Shown one piece after another: positions 1-8,345 of a stretch of DNA of 56,577 nt. Below the pieces are notes generated by a model that saw nothing but the letters and a program-made list of their open reading frames with translations, had not been told where the DNA came from and ran no database searches. Made by a program: the position numbers and the translations under genes. Source of the DNA: CBDHHC01 sp050633205 (GTDB lineage Bacteria > Pseudomonadota > Alphaproteobacteria > Rhizobiales > CBDHHC01); NCBI GenBank assembly GCA_050633205.1, contig JBOEGA010000068.1, positions 1 to 56,577 on the forward strand. Direction: 5' to 3'. Position 1 is the stretch's first letter, and every line of letters starts with the position of its first letter.

Positions 1-1
1 G

Positions 2-100
2 CTTACAGGGGCAGTGGATGAATTGAATGGTATTTCATTAGGTCCTGGCTGGAATAAAAATTATAGCTTGATCAGTAAAACCGCTTTTATCCCGCCTTAA
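2..100 (+). CDS. Possible C-terminal end of a gene cut by the left edge
   Basis: Frame 2 is open from the window edge to a TAA at 98-100 and would encode 32 residues ending in ISKTAFIPP. It would converge on, and overlap by 14 bases, the end of the minus-strand racemase-fold gene. The fragment is too short to recognise a family, and an open frame of this length is common by chance. It is reported only because the left edge otherwise shows no gene and the tail is of normal composition. Confidence 0.3.
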   Translation, partial: LTGAVDELNGISLGPGWNKNYSLISKTAFIPP

Positions 101-1151
101 TCGTCTTGGTAACAAAAGGAGATATCATCGCACGAATTAACGCACTGTAATTGACCTGAAAAGTTACTTTCCTGCCAACTGGCAGATATTCCGGGTTAGA
201 AGCCACGACAAGATGATCACTACTGGAACCAACAATTTTAATTCCGGCTGGTGGTGTCAACCCCTCAGGGTCAGTATCCATTTGCCCTAGAGCAAATATT
301 GCCTGAAGAAATTCCCCACGTCTTTTGGTAGGAGCGACTGGGCCGAATGCGGTTTCTGCAATCTTGCCCCATGGCTGGCAAGGCTTGGTTTTTGACTCAA
401 TTACTTCAGCAATGAGTGTAATAGCATCGGTATAGAGGCCCGGAATTTTCTGACGATGCAGAGGTTCACAACCAAGTAGTATAGATTCGCCAAGGCGAAG
501 ATTATTGATCCGGCCAGTATCAGCACCTTCAAGAACCCAGTTAAGATTGCTAGAATTTCCACCTGAAACAACTGAGAGTACTGGACCAAAGGTTTCGTCA
601 ATTACATCCGCCAGTGATGATAGCTCCCCCATATTTTTCGCATCAGGCTCAATACCACAGCGGCAGGCGAGATTGGTGCCTATGCCTTTCAGAAGTATAT
701 TAGGAAATTCAAGTGTTTTACGTACAACATATTCCAGATCTGATGGCATAATACCCTCACGCAAATCTCCCAATTCAACCATAAGTATAACGCTATGCTT
801 ACGCCCGATAGCCTGGGCGGCATTTGAGAGCTCTGAAATAACATCCAGTTCAGTATTAAAGCTCGTATCAGCTCTCTCTACAATCATGGTTGCCTGGCTG
901 ATCATAGGCGAACGAATAAGAGACATACTTGCCTCTACTGAGGCGAGCTGCATTCTCTGGATATTTTCAATACGGGAATCAGCAAGTCCACTGACACCGG
1001 AAGTCAGCAATGCATTTGCAATTTCAGGCATCCCCAGAAACGCTTTGGTTACACCTAAGACAGAAATACCGTACCTGCTAAGTCGATTGACGAGGACCCT
1101 GGCATTATGCTGTATTTTTTTAAGGTTTATTTCAAGGCAAGGAGAGGTCAA
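87..1151 (-). CDS. Alanine racemase N-terminal-domain (fold III PLP) amino-acid racemase, Orr/YhfX-like
   Basis: This 354-aa protein starts with an early beta-strand and the GVTKA motif, whose Lys36 is the expected Schiff-base lysine for pyridoxal phosphate. Glycine-rich VSGGNSSN and LRLGES segments follow, typical of the single-barrel alanine/ornithine racemase relatives (PF01168 group). Such enzymes interconvert L- and D-amino acids in the cytoplasm; the substrate cannot be read from sequence. The start is a TTG at 1151 that overlaps the TGA stop of the upstream DUF1611 gene (TTGA), with a weak CAGG upstream. The next internal Met is at residue 41, inside the PLP motif, so the TTG is preferred. 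Tight coupling to the DUF1611 gene argues for one pathway. Family call is firm, substrate open. Confidence 0.8.
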   Translation of the reverse strand: MTSPCLEINLKKIQHNARVLVNRLSRYGISVLGVTKAFLGMPEIANALLTSGVSGLADSRIENIQRMQLASVEASMSLIRSPMISQATMIVERADTSFNTELDVISELSNAAQAIGRKHSVILMVELGDLREGIMPSDLEYVVRKTLEFPNILLKGIGTNLACRCGIEPDAKNMGELSSLADVIDETFGPVLSVVSGGNSSNLNWVLEGADTGRINNLRLGESILLGCEPLHRQKIPGLYTDAITLIAEVIESKTKPCQPWGKIAETAFGPVAPTKRRGEFLQAIFALGQMDTDPEGLTPPAGIKIVGSSSDHLVVASNPEYLPVGRKVTFQVNYSALIRAMISPFVTKTIKAG

Positions 1152-2338
1152 TTTATACCTGCAGTAATTTTTTTCCTGAGCTGTGGAAATGACAAAAGAA
1201 CCATATCCACCAGGTGATCTGATGACTGAAGCAGTGGAGCAGTCGCAGGAATACCAAGTTCTTTTTCATATCCACTGATTGCCAGTGTTACCTTCTCTCT
1301 GGCCAGGTTTTCATGGTTGATTGCGAGGCCTATAACCCGCGTATCAGAAAATGTTTCAATCAACCTGATTTCACTGGAGGGGGCTGGCATTGGCATTTTT
1401 TCAAAATCACAACGATTTGTACGTCCTGGAGCGTGTTGAAGTATGACACCATCTGGACAACTACCACGCAGAATAAATGACGATGTTGAAAATGCCGGGT
1501 GACTAAGGGCTCCCTGACCTTCAATAATAATAATATCCGGTTCTTCACCCTCAAAGGCTTCAATAATTGTAGCTTCCAGCTCTCCCGCACAAAACTGGGA
1601 GGGAACAGCATCCATTGCCAGGCCGTAACGCGCGCCCTGTATCAAACCTGTTTGTCCGGTACTAATCATCACAGCATTTATACCCTGATCATTCAGAGCT
1701 TTCGTCAGAATGGTCGCCGTGGTACGTTTGCCGATAGCACAATCTGTTCCCAGAATTGCTATACGTGGACAGGTAACCTGATCAATTTTTCCACTAAACA
1801 GGCGTAGATTTTTTTGTGCGCGCGGTTTACGGATATCAAGAATGGTAACCTGATTAGCTTCTCGAGCTGCTATAAATACCGGATCGTCATTGAGAAATTC
1901 ATGAAGGCCATTTACAATATTCATACCGTAACTCATGGCTTCAATAATAAGGCTGCGTTCCTGTATTGATAACCTTCCAGTCGATGGAGCTATTCCAAAA
2001 ATGAAATAATCAGGAGGAGTATCCGATAATGACAGAGCTTCGGCAAGATCACGGCAAACAGGTATCCCGCACTCAGGTTCTCCAAGGACAGTACCTGCAT
2101 CCTGACCTGCCTTTGTACTATCGATTATAGACAGTATCTGATATTTTTCCGAATATCTGACCAGGCCATTGGCTGTTTTTCCATCAGTAGCACCAAAATT
2201 ACCTTCGCAATAAACAATTGCGGAGTTGGTCTTTATTGGTAAGGGAATGCAAACTCCAGATTTGCTTACTTTTGAGAGTAAACTGCGCTCTTCACGAGTA
2301 GGTATTGTAGATAAATTGTTACGAGTAATAGATGGCAT
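1148..2338 (-). CDS. DUF1611 family P-loop protein (DgcN-like, candidate D-amino-acid N-acetyltransferase)
   Basis: The protein is 396 aa with an N-terminal Rossmann-like region (CEGNFGATDGKTANGL at about 44-59) and a C-terminal nucleotide-binding domain with a Walker-A-like GTDCAIGKRTT at 197-207. An IIIIEGQGALSHPAF strand-loop and CPDGVILQHAPGR follow; these are hallmarks of DUF1611. Members named DgcN have been described as acetylating D-glutamate before racemization by a partner DgcA. Here the partner is an alanine-racemase-fold enzyme, not an enolase-family DgcA, so the substrate may differ. The start at 2338 has AAGGAAAC just upstream. It is the first gene of a two-gene operon, overlapping the next gene by 4 bases. 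Family call is good, the reaction is inference. Confidence 0.75.
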   Translation of the reverse strand: MPSITRNNLSTIPTREERSLLSKVSKSGVCIPLPIKTNSAIVYCEGNFGATDGKTANGLVRYSEKYQILSIIDSTKAGQDAGTVLGEPECGIPVCRDLAEALSLSDTPPDYFIFGIAPSTGRLSIQERSLIIEAMSYGMNIVNGLHEFLNDDPVFIAAREANQVTILDIRKPRAQKNLRLFSGKIDQVTCPRIAILGTDCAIGKRTTATILTKALNDQGINAVMISTGQTGLIQGARYGLAMDAVPSQFCAGELEATIIEAFEGEEPDIIIIEGQGALSHPAFSTSSFILRGSCPDGVILQHAPGRTNRCDFEKMPMPAPSSEIRLIETFSDTRVIGLAINHENLAREKVTLAISGYEKELGIPATAPLLQSSDHLVDMVLLSFPQLRKKITAGIN

Positions 2339-2405
2339 ATTGTTTCCTTAACCGGCATACGAAGTTAACAAAGAGGATAAGCAAGTGCAGGACTACGGAT
2401 TTTGA

Positions 2406-2418
2406 TCGTTTCAAACGA
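2406..2418. promoter_or_regulatory. Candidate operator palindrome upstream of DUF1611/racemase operon
   Basis: TCGTTT-C-AAACGA is a perfect 6+6 palindrome 68 bases upstream of the DUF1611 start. The position suits a repressor or activator site, but a palindrome of this size is expected several times by chance in a window this long, and no second copy or cognate regulator is adjacent. Confidence 0.2.
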
Positions 2419-2535
2419 ATAACCTGAACAATTTCAGGCCCTGGACGTATGCGGTCAGGATCATTCTGTTTTAACACGTAATCTCAGATACATTTTTAGA
2501 GAAGGCCAGGATAAGGGAGTAGGCAAAATATAATG

Positions 2536-2554
2536 ACACCCCATATTGGGGTGT
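2536..2554. terminator. Hairpin downstream of glucokinase, possible weak terminator
   Basis: ACACCCC-ATATT-GGGGTGT forms a perfect 7-bp stem with a 5-base loop, about 250 bases beyond the glucokinase stop. On the minus strand it is followed by CATTATATTTTG, only a weak T-rich tail, so termination is possible rather than clear. Confidence 0.3.
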
Positions 2555-2799
2555 TTATGCTGGCGATACAAAAGCCTTAATCAATACCACTCCTGAGTAA
2601 GGGGGATGACACAAACCTGTATTCAGCCTGAGACTCGCCTTAAGGGTAAATAGGTGTTATTCGAAGTTGATAGTCATACCTGCCTGCTTTGGCGGTATTA
2701 ATGCCAGCATAGCAGCATTATGATAGAATAGCTCACTAAATCTGTTCCTGTTGCAAAAATAATTATAAAGTCACCAGAAACAAGCGCTCCCCCTTTCAT

Positions 2800-3768
2800 T
2801 CAACCCAGCTTATGTCCCTGCACCAGCTCATGATGAAGACCGTGCAAAGCCACATGGCTATCTGCAATAAGGCACGTTGATATGCCCTTCAGATAAGAAC
2901 TGAATCTTCCCTTATCCTCAAATTCCTCACGAAACCTCGATTTAATAAAATAATCTCCCAGTTTGGCCGGAATCCCGCCTGCAATATAAACCCCACCAGT
3001 TGCACATAACATAACAGCCAGATCACCAGCCACAACCCCCAGAAAACCACACATAAGGTCCAGACACTCTTCACAGACTTTACATTCCCCTGAAATGGCA
3101 AGCCTGCTTATTTCTTCTGCTGTTCGTTCAGACGGACCACCAACTTGATCCAGCGCGATGATAGCTTGATAGAGGTTTTCAAGCCCCTTCCCGGAACAAA
3201 CACGCTCTGCTGAAATATGATGGTATTTATCTTTCAACAGCACTTGAAAAATATTAAACTGTCGCTGAGTTTTAGCCGGCATCGTAATATGGCCACCCTC
3301 CCCCGGAATAGCGATATCAACCCCATCATATTGAATAAGAGATCCCGCACCAAGACCTGTCCCGGGACCAATAACGACAGCAGGTTCACCCACCTTTCTT
3401 TTCCCCGGACCTATTTGCAAAAGATTGGCAGCCTCAATAACCGGGACCCCCAGAGAAACCGCAACAAAATCATTCACGACTTCCAGACTATCTATACCAA
3501 GCTCTCTGGACAGCTCATTAATGGAAAACTTCCAGCTGTAATTTGTCAGCTCAAATTTATCACCTGTTACAGGTCCCGCTACTGCAAGAAGACCGCATAA
3601 AATTTCCCCTTCAAACTTTATGTCCTTAAGGTAAAATCGCACGGCATCCAATAAACTGGAGAAGTTTGTACATTTATAAATACGTAAATTATGAAAACAT
3701 TCGCTCGTTGCCAGAGCAAGACGAATATTTGTTCCACCTATATCAGCAATCAGTCCTGTAGATGTCAT
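2800..3768 (-). CDS. glk: Glucokinase (Glk family)
   Basis: The 322-aa protein phosphorylates glucose with ATP in the cytoplasm. It opens with the phosphate-1 motif ADIGGTN (residues 8-14). It also carries the second phosphate loop GPGTGLGAG, the PGEGGHI sugar-site segment and an adenosine-site VYIAGGIPAK near the C-terminus, the order expected for the bacterial Glk family (PF02685) rather than ROK kinases. Length matches E. coli Glk. The frame extends one codon further to a GTG at 3771 directly preceding the ATG; AGGA lies 9 bases before the ATG, so either could initiate. It is divergent from the sugar ABC importer and shares with it the LacI-type operator at 3904-3919, so it should phosphorylate glucose released by the nearby GH1 enzyme. 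Confidence 0.92.
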   Translation of the reverse strand: MTSTGLIADIGGTNIRLALATSECFHNLRIYKCTNFSSLLDAVRFYLKDIKFEGEILCGLLAVAGPVTGDKFELTNYSWKFSINELSRELGIDSLEVVNDFVAVSLGVPVIEAANLLQIGPGKRKVGEPAVVIGPGTGLGAGSLIQYDGVDIAIPGEGGHITMPAKTQRQFNIFQVLLKDKYHHISAERVCSGKGLENLYQAIIALDQVGGPSERTAEEISRLAISGECKVCEECLDLMCGFLGVVAGDLAVMLCATGGVYIAGGIPAKLGDYFIKSRFREEFEDKGRFSSYLKGISTCLIADSHVALHGLHHELVQGHKLG

Positions 3769-4134
3769 CACTCACTATCCTAAACAGTCTTGGAATTTCT
3801 ATTTTCTACCACAATCAGGCAAGATTATCCCTGATAATATTTCGGTTTATTATTTCAACATATTCCAGCCCTAAAAAAGCCACACATCAAAGTCAACATA
3901 ATTTTGGAAGCGCTTCCAATAAATTGGGTAAACCAATAAGTTTGATAAAAAAATAAGATCTCGAAAACAAAACTGATGCTCAAAGTAACTGGAGATACTG
4001 TATCAGGATATGCAAACCCCGTATCGCAATATCACTGATATTCACACCTTACGAATACCTTGTGAACTTAAGATCGCTAAAATAACTCCTTTTACTTTGA
4101 CATCAATTCTTTATAAGCTCGGTGGAGGAAAAAA
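3769..4134. promoter_or_regulatory. Divergent glk / sugar-importer control region
   Basis: This 366-base region between divergent glk and the sugar binding-protein gene has no ORF worth calling. It contains the palindromic operator at 3904-3919. On the minus side a TTGACT lies just beyond the operator but its -10 is poor. On the plus side TTGACA at about 4098 is too close to TATAAG to be a standard pair. The importer start has a strong GGTGGAGG Shine-Dalgarno sequence. Confidence 0.6.
3904..3919. promoter_or_regulatory. LacI-family operator 1 (glk / sugar ABC importer)
   Basis: TTGGAAGCGCTTCCAA is a perfect 16-base palindrome with the central CG step and GAAGCGCTTC core typical of LacI-family sites. 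The 14-base core TGGAAGCGCTTCCA recurs exactly at 9792-9805 and 11034-11047, each time upstream of another gene of the same sugar pathway. A LacI-family gene lies at 9868-10863, making it the obvious ligand-responsive repressor. The regulator-site link is inference. Confidence 0.85.
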
Positions 4135-5367
4135 ATGTCAAGACTATTTACAATAGCTATAATATTGTCATCTCTACTATACAGCCCCCTGATGGCTGGC
4201 GATGTTACAATTGATGCCTGGCCTGACTTTGACAGTCATTTCAAGGATGAATTCCCTAAAATCAATAAAGTTCATAAGGATCTGAAGCTTAAGTACCGAA
4301 TGAACAAACATGGTGACCACCATAAAAAACTGACAACTCACCTCGCAACAGGTAGCGGCGCAGGCAATGTGGTTGCAGTTGATGTAGGATTTATAGGCTC
4401 TTTTATTAATGCAGGAGGTTTTGTAAATCTGTCCGAAGCTCCTTATAACGCTGACAAAATAAAAGAGGGGTTTGTTTCCTACGCCTGGACACAGGGGCAG
4501 GGAACAGATGGCAACCAGTATGCAGTACCAATCGATATTGGACCAGGTGTCATGTACTATCGTCGCGATGCACTCGAAAAAGTTGGCGCTAAAATAGAAG
4601 ACGTTATAAAAGACTGGGACAGTTATATTGAATATGGCCGCAAACTCAAAGAGCACAAGATTTTCCTTATTGCTGACGCTGCTGATGTTGCAAATGTAAT
4701 ATACAGAACAACAGTGAAGCCGGGAGAAGGATTATACTTTGATAAAGACGGAAACTCTCTTATTACATCAGAACGTTTTGTAAAAGCCTTTACAGTTGCC
4801 AAAAAAGTCAGAGACGAAAAACTGGATGCCCAGATAACTGCCTGGACCAACGAATGGTATGACGCATTTAAGTCCGGCAACATGGCCACCCAGCTTTCCG
4901 GCGCATGGCTGCTTGGACATCTCAAAAACTGGATGGCTCCAAAAACTGCCGGAAAATGGGGCGTAAGTAACCTGCCTGACGGACTGTTTGGCTCATGGGG
5001 CGGCTCCTTCCTCGCTATTCCAAAGCAGGCAAAAAACAAGGAAGATGCATGGAAAGTTATTAAATACCTTACCAGCACAAAAGATGCCCAGATTTCTTCT
5101 TTGAAAAAAATCGGGGCAATGCCTTCACTGAAGACCACCTACACTGATAAAGTCTTTGCGGAACCAATTCCGTTCCTCAACAATCAGAATGCCCGTGAAT
5201 TGTTCGCAGAAGTAGCAAAGACAATCAAACCTGTAAAACCGATGAAAGGTGATTTGATTGCACGGGATGTGGTAAATGCTGCCCTTACCTCTGTCTTGAA
5301 TGAAGGTAAGGATATCAAAGAGGCCCTCAAAGAAGCAGAACTTCTTGTTAAACGTCGCGTAAAATAA
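4135..5367 (+). CDS. Sugar ABC transporter periplasmic substrate-binding protein (family 1)
   Basis: The 410-aa protein has a clear signal peptide (hydrophobic residues 5-20, likely cleavage after Ala21) and the fold-typical elements of family 1 sugar-binding proteins: a GDVTIDAWPDF first strand, DVGFIGSFI, an aromatic-rich VMYYRRDAL segment, and late WGGSFLAIPK plus EDAWKVIKYL near the C-terminus. It would bind an oligosaccharide in the periplasm and deliver it to the two permeases immediately downstream. A strong GGTGGAGG lies before the ATG. Neighbouring GH1 beta-glucosidase suggests a beta-glucoside such as cellobiose or laminaribiose, but specificity is not readable. A stable stem-loop directly after the stop separates it from the permease genes. 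Confidence 0.9.
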   Translation: MSRLFTIAIILSSLLYSPLMAGDVTIDAWPDFDSHFKDEFPKINKVHKDLKLKYRMNKHGDHHKKLTTHLATGSGAGNVVAVDVGFIGSFINAGGFVNLSEAPYNADKIKEGFVSYAWTQGQGTDGNQYAVPIDIGPGVMYYRRDALEKVGAKIEDVIKDWDSYIEYGRKLKEHKIFLIADAADVANVIYRTTVKPGEGLYFDKDGNSLITSERFVKAFTVAKKVRDEKLDAQITAWTNEWYDAFKSGNMATQLSGAWLLGHLKNWMAPKTAGKWGVSNLPDGLFGSWGGSFLAIPKQAKNKEDAWKVIKYLTSTKDAQISSLKKIGAMPSLKTTYTDKVFAEPIPFLNNQNARELFAEVAKTIKPVKPMKGDLIARDVVNAALTSVLNEGKDIKEALKEAELLVKRRVK

Positions 5368-5394
5368 ACAATACACCGCGATCTGTTATAATAA

Positions 5395-5416
5395 GTGGCC
5401 GGAGAAATCCGGCCAC
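5395..5416 (+). promoter_or_regulatory. GAAA-tetraloop hairpin between binding-protein and permease genes
   Basis: GTGGCCGGA-GAAA-TCCGGCCAC is a perfect 9-bp GC-rich stem closed by a GNRA tetraloop, 28 bases after the binding-protein stop. No T-run follows, so it is unlikely to stop all transcription. In ABC operons such structures commonly protect the 3' end of the binding-protein mRNA from exonucleases, raising its level above that of the permeases. That role is inferred. Confidence 0.75.
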
Positions 5417-5442
5417 ACATCTGGAAGATCTGAGTATAATAA

Positions 5443-6390
5443 ATGTTAAAATCCAACCATCTGAAAGTGGTCAGCCCGTGGCTGTTTATCAGTCCTTTCA
5501 TTCTGATATTCTGTACCTTCACGCTGTTTCCCCTTGCCTTTAGTGTCTACCTGTCCTTCCAGCAATGGAATCCTGTCGGCGGGCTTGAAAATATGAAATT
5601 TAATGGGATTAAAAATTACACGCTTGCGATTACTGATCCCTGGTTCTGGAAATCTGTTTACAACACTGTATGGCTTGCCCTCGTATCTGGAATTCCTCAG
5701 CATTTGATAGCGATACCAACAGCATACCTGCTTGTAACTGCAGTAAAGCGCATGAGAAACATATATTCCGCTATACTATTTGTGCCTTTCATAACATCCA
5801 CAGTAGCAGTTTCACTGATTTTCTATTCCATATATTCCAGCAATACAGGCCTGTTGAACCAGACACTGTTAGGATTATCAAATTTACCCGTTATAGGATA
5901 TCTATTTGGTTGGGTACCAGACCTGATGCCAATAAAATGGCTTGAAAGCTCCCACTACCTGAAAGCCTCCATAGCCATCGTCGTCATATGGAAATATACA
6001 GGCTTCAACATTGTCATATACTCGGCAGGCTTCCTGACTGTATCACGGGATCTTTATGATGCCGCTCACGTAGATGGTGCAAATGCCTGGCAGCGCTTCT
6101 GGCATATTGGCATTCCTATGATACGCCCCTTTATATTTTTTGCAGTAACAATGACCATCATCGGCAACCTTCAGCTTTTTGAAGAGCCCTATATCCTGAC
6201 ACTTGGAGAAACCGGAGGAGCCGGACAGGCAGGCCTCACGACCTCCTATTACCTCTATCTTATCGGCTGGGAGTGGCTTGAAATGGGAACTGCAGCAGCA
6301 ATTTCATGGCTACTGTTCTTTCTAATCATGATTGTAACTTCACTGCACTTCTACCTTAATAGACGTCATGGTCTGGGAGAGATAAAATGA
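5443..6390 (+). CDS. Sugar ABC transporter permease, MalF-type
   Basis: The 315-aa integral membrane protein has about six hydrophobic segments, the first at residues 12-37. A binding-protein-dependent transport signature follows transmembrane segment 4, with the EAA-like loop DAAHVDGANAWQRFWHIGIP that docks on the ATPase. It belongs to the MalF/UgpA type of carbohydrate permeases and pairs with the next gene, whose ATG overlaps its stop as ATGA, ensuring balanced heterodimer synthesis. It lies after the stabilising hairpin. Confidence 0.92.
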   Translation: MLKSNHLKVVSPWLFISPFILIFCTFTLFPLAFSVYLSFQQWNPVGGLENMKFNGIKNYTLAITDPWFWKSVYNTVWLALVSGIPQHLIAIPTAYLLVTAVKRMRNIYSAILFVPFITSTVAVSLIFYSIYSSNTGLLNQTLLGLSNLPVIGYLFGWVPDLMPIKWLESSHYLKASIAIVVIWKYTGFNIVIYSAGFLTVSRDLYDAAHVDGANAWQRFWHIGIPMIRPFIFFAVTMTIIGNLQLFEEPYILTLGETGGAGQAGLTTSYYLYLIGWEWLEMGTAAAISWLLFFLIMIVTSLHFYLNRRHGLGEIK

Positions 6391-7208
6391 ATCTGCTATC
6401 CCGAATACTGGTCCACCTCTGCATATGGATAATGGCGATTTTCACCCTGATTCCTTTCGTATGGGTCGCCATGATGGCAACCCATCAGCGATCAGAAATT
6501 TTTTCCTCACCACCACCATTCTATTTTGGTGATAACCTTCTTGAGAACTATGCAAAACTTCTTGAAATTATGCCATACTGGCTGGTCTTGTGGAACTCAC
6601 TCTTTGTAGCAGTCATGGCCACAGTTTCGGCTGTAATTGCCTGCTCCCTCTGTGCATTCGGATTTACCGCATTCAACTTCAGAGGAAGAAACACAGTCTT
6701 TGCAATATTGCTGGCCTCTATGATGGCACCCCCGGTTCTGACAATTATACCCTACTTCCTGACGGCAAAATTCCTTGGCATCCTGGACACTCATTTCGCA
6801 TTATGGTTTCCGACTGCAGCAAATGCCTTTGGTATTTTTCTTGTGCGTCAGTACATAGTAACCTCGGTCACAAGAGATATGCTTGATGCAGCATATATTG
6901 ATGGGGCGTCAAGTCTGCGCATATACTGGACCATAGTTCTTCCGGTAATACGGCCAGTCCTGGCAACACTCGCAATTGTGATTTTTATTGGCATGTGGAA
7001 CAATTTCCTTCAACCACTGGTAATTCTTTCCTCATCAGACAAATTCGTACTGACACTGGCCCTGCGCAGTGTGCAGTCGGTTGCAAACACTCCATGGGGA
7101 GCTGTCATGCTGGGAACATTTCTTTCAATGTTGCCACTTCTGATAGCATTCCTGTTTTTCTCAAGACAGATGATCGCCGGACTGACAGCAGGCTCGGTTA
7201 AAGGTTAA
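6387..7208 (+). CDS. Sugar ABC transporter permease, MalG-type
   Basis: The 273-aa permease has six predicted transmembrane segments and the EAA loop DAAYIDGASSLRIYWTIVLP followed by PVLATL, as in MalG/UgpE subunits. The start overlaps the preceding permease stop by four bases (ATGA), a sign of translational coupling. It forms the second half of the membrane channel for the sugar importer and precedes the ATPase gene by 23 bases. Confidence 0.92.
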   Translation: MNLLSRILVHLCIWIMAIFTLIPFVWVAMMATHQRSEIFSSPPPFYFGDNLLENYAKLLEIMPYWLVLWNSLFVAVMATVSAVIACSLCAFGFTAFNFRGRNTVFAILLASMMAPPVLTIIPYFLTAKFLGILDTHFALWFPTAANAFGIFLVRQYIVTSVTRDMLDAAYIDGASSLRIYWTIVLPVIRPVLATLAIVIFIGMWNNFLQPLVILSSSDKFVLTLALRSVQSVANTPWGAVMLGTFLSMLPLLIAFLFFSRQMIAGLTAGSVKG

Positions 7209-7231
7209 AACAATAACAACAGGAATAAACC

Positions 7232-8290
7232 ATGTCGACAATCACTCTGGAAAAAGTCAAAAAGAGCTTTGGTAATACCGAGATCATTCATGGTGTTGAT
7301 CTCGAAATTCCCAACGGCTCCTTTACCACCTTTGTTGGACCATCAGGATGCGGAAAATCTACTCTGCTTCGCCTCATAGCCGGCTTGGATGAGGTGACAT
7401 CAGGCCAGATCATGCTGGATAAAAACATCGTCAATAACCTCTCCCCGCGTGAGAGAAATATTGCAATGGTCTTCCAGTCCTATGCTCTCTATCCTCATAT
7501 GACTGTGGCAGAAAATATCGGCTTTAATCTTAGACTGAATAAAATACCAAAGTCGGAAATAAAACAGCGTGTTCTGGAATCTGCAACATTACTGGGCATT
7601 GATAACCTGCTTGAACGCAAGCCTGCACAACTGTCAGGCGGTCAAAGGCAGCGTGTTGCAATGGGACGTGCCATAATCCGTAAACCCACAGCATTTATGT
7701 TTGATGAGCCACTATCCAACCTGGATGCAAAACTGCGTGTGCAAATGCGCGCAGAAATAAAGTCTCTCCACCAGAAAATGCATACCACCTCAATTTATGT
7801 CACCCATGACCAGATTGAAGCCATGACACTGTCAGATAAAATCGTGGTATTCAACCATGGTAATATTGAGCAGATTGGAACACCCAGAGAACTGTATAAC
7901 AACCCCGCAAACACTTTCGTTGCTGGCTTTATCGGCTCACCAAGCATGAACCTTCTCGAAGCAACAATATTGAAAGAAGACGGCCATATCTTTGTAGAAC
8001 TGAATTCAGGAATACGCCTTAGAACAGAACGTGGAGAGAATTTTGAGGATGGTATGAAGGTAATAGCAGGTATCCGCCCGGAACACCTGCTGCTGGAAGA
8101 AAGCGTAAACCCGTTCAAATGCAATATCGTAGATACAGAATATACAGGGGCAGTGTCCCATGTCGTATGTGATTTGTCCGGGGAAAGGCTTCTGATGGCA
8201 TTAAACCGTAAAGAGCTGATGGCTCAGCAATTGTCCGGGGAGCATATTCTTTCTGTTGCCCCCGAACATGTATATGTATTCAGGGAATAA
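7232..8290 (+). CDS. Sugar ABC transporter ATP-binding protein (MalK/UgpC/MsmK type)
   Basis: The 352-aa ATPase has a Walker A GPSGCGKST at about 37-45, the Q-loop in MVFQSYALYPHM, the signature LSGGQRQRVAMGRA, Walker B FMFDEPLSNLDAKLR and an H-loop in YVTHDQ. The last third is the MOI/TOBE-type regulatory domain (IRPEHLLLEE) that marks CUT1 sugar ATPases. It energises import of the sugar bound by the 4135 protein. It ends the importer operon, just before a strong inverted repeat shared with the convergent GH1 gene. Confidence 0.95.
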   Translation: MSTITLEKVKKSFGNTEIIHGVDLEIPNGSFTTFVGPSGCGKSTLLRLIAGLDEVTSGQIMLDKNIVNNLSPRERNIAMVFQSYALYPHMTVAENIGFNLRLNKIPKSEIKQRVLESATLLGIDNLLERKPAQLSGGQRQRVAMGRAIIRKPTAFMFDEPLSNLDAKLRVQMRAEIKSLHQKMHTTSIYVTHDQIEAMTLSDKIVVFNHGNIEQIGTPRELYNNPANTFVAGFIGSPSMNLLEATILKEDGHIFVELNSGIRLRTERGENFEDGMKVIAGIRPEHLLLEESVNPFKCNIVDTEYTGAVSHVVCDLSGERLLMALNRKELMAQQLSGEHILSVAPEHVYVFRE

Positions 8291-8300
8291 GAGACCGACC

Positions 8301-8334
8301 CCCGCGCTCTCCCATGACAGGAGGAGAGCACGGG
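8301..8334. terminator. Convergent inverted repeat between importer ATPase and GH1 gene
   Basis: CCCGCGCTCTCC (8301-8312) pairs with GGAGAGCACGGG (8323-8334) with one C/A mismatch around a 10-base loop, in the 55 bases between two convergent stops. A second small repeat GGAGCC/GGCTCC follows. Neither strand has a T-run directly after, so it may act as a transcript-stabilising end or weak bidirectional terminator. Confidence 0.55.
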
Positions 8335-8345
8335 AGCCAGGGCTC

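Larger units (their letters stand above)
2339..2799. other. Intergenic stretch without a recognisable gene
   Basis: These 461 bases separate the DUF1611 gene (start side) from the end of glucokinase. I see no ORF worth calling on either strand. It holds a 13-base palindrome TCGTTTCAAACGA at 2406-2418, about 70 bases upstream of the DUF1611 start, and a hairpin at 2536-2554. The promoter of the DUF1611 operon is presumably here, but no convincing -35/-10 pair was found. Confidence 0.5.

Noticed and set aside
505..1167. 220-aa plus-strand ORF opposite the racemase gene
   Set aside because: Ser/Arg/Pro-rich shadow of a well-supported coding gene with PLP motif; no ribosome site or family features.
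4098..4123. TTGACA...TATAAG as the importer promoter
   Set aside because: The spacer is only about 9 bases, too short for a sigma-70 promoter.
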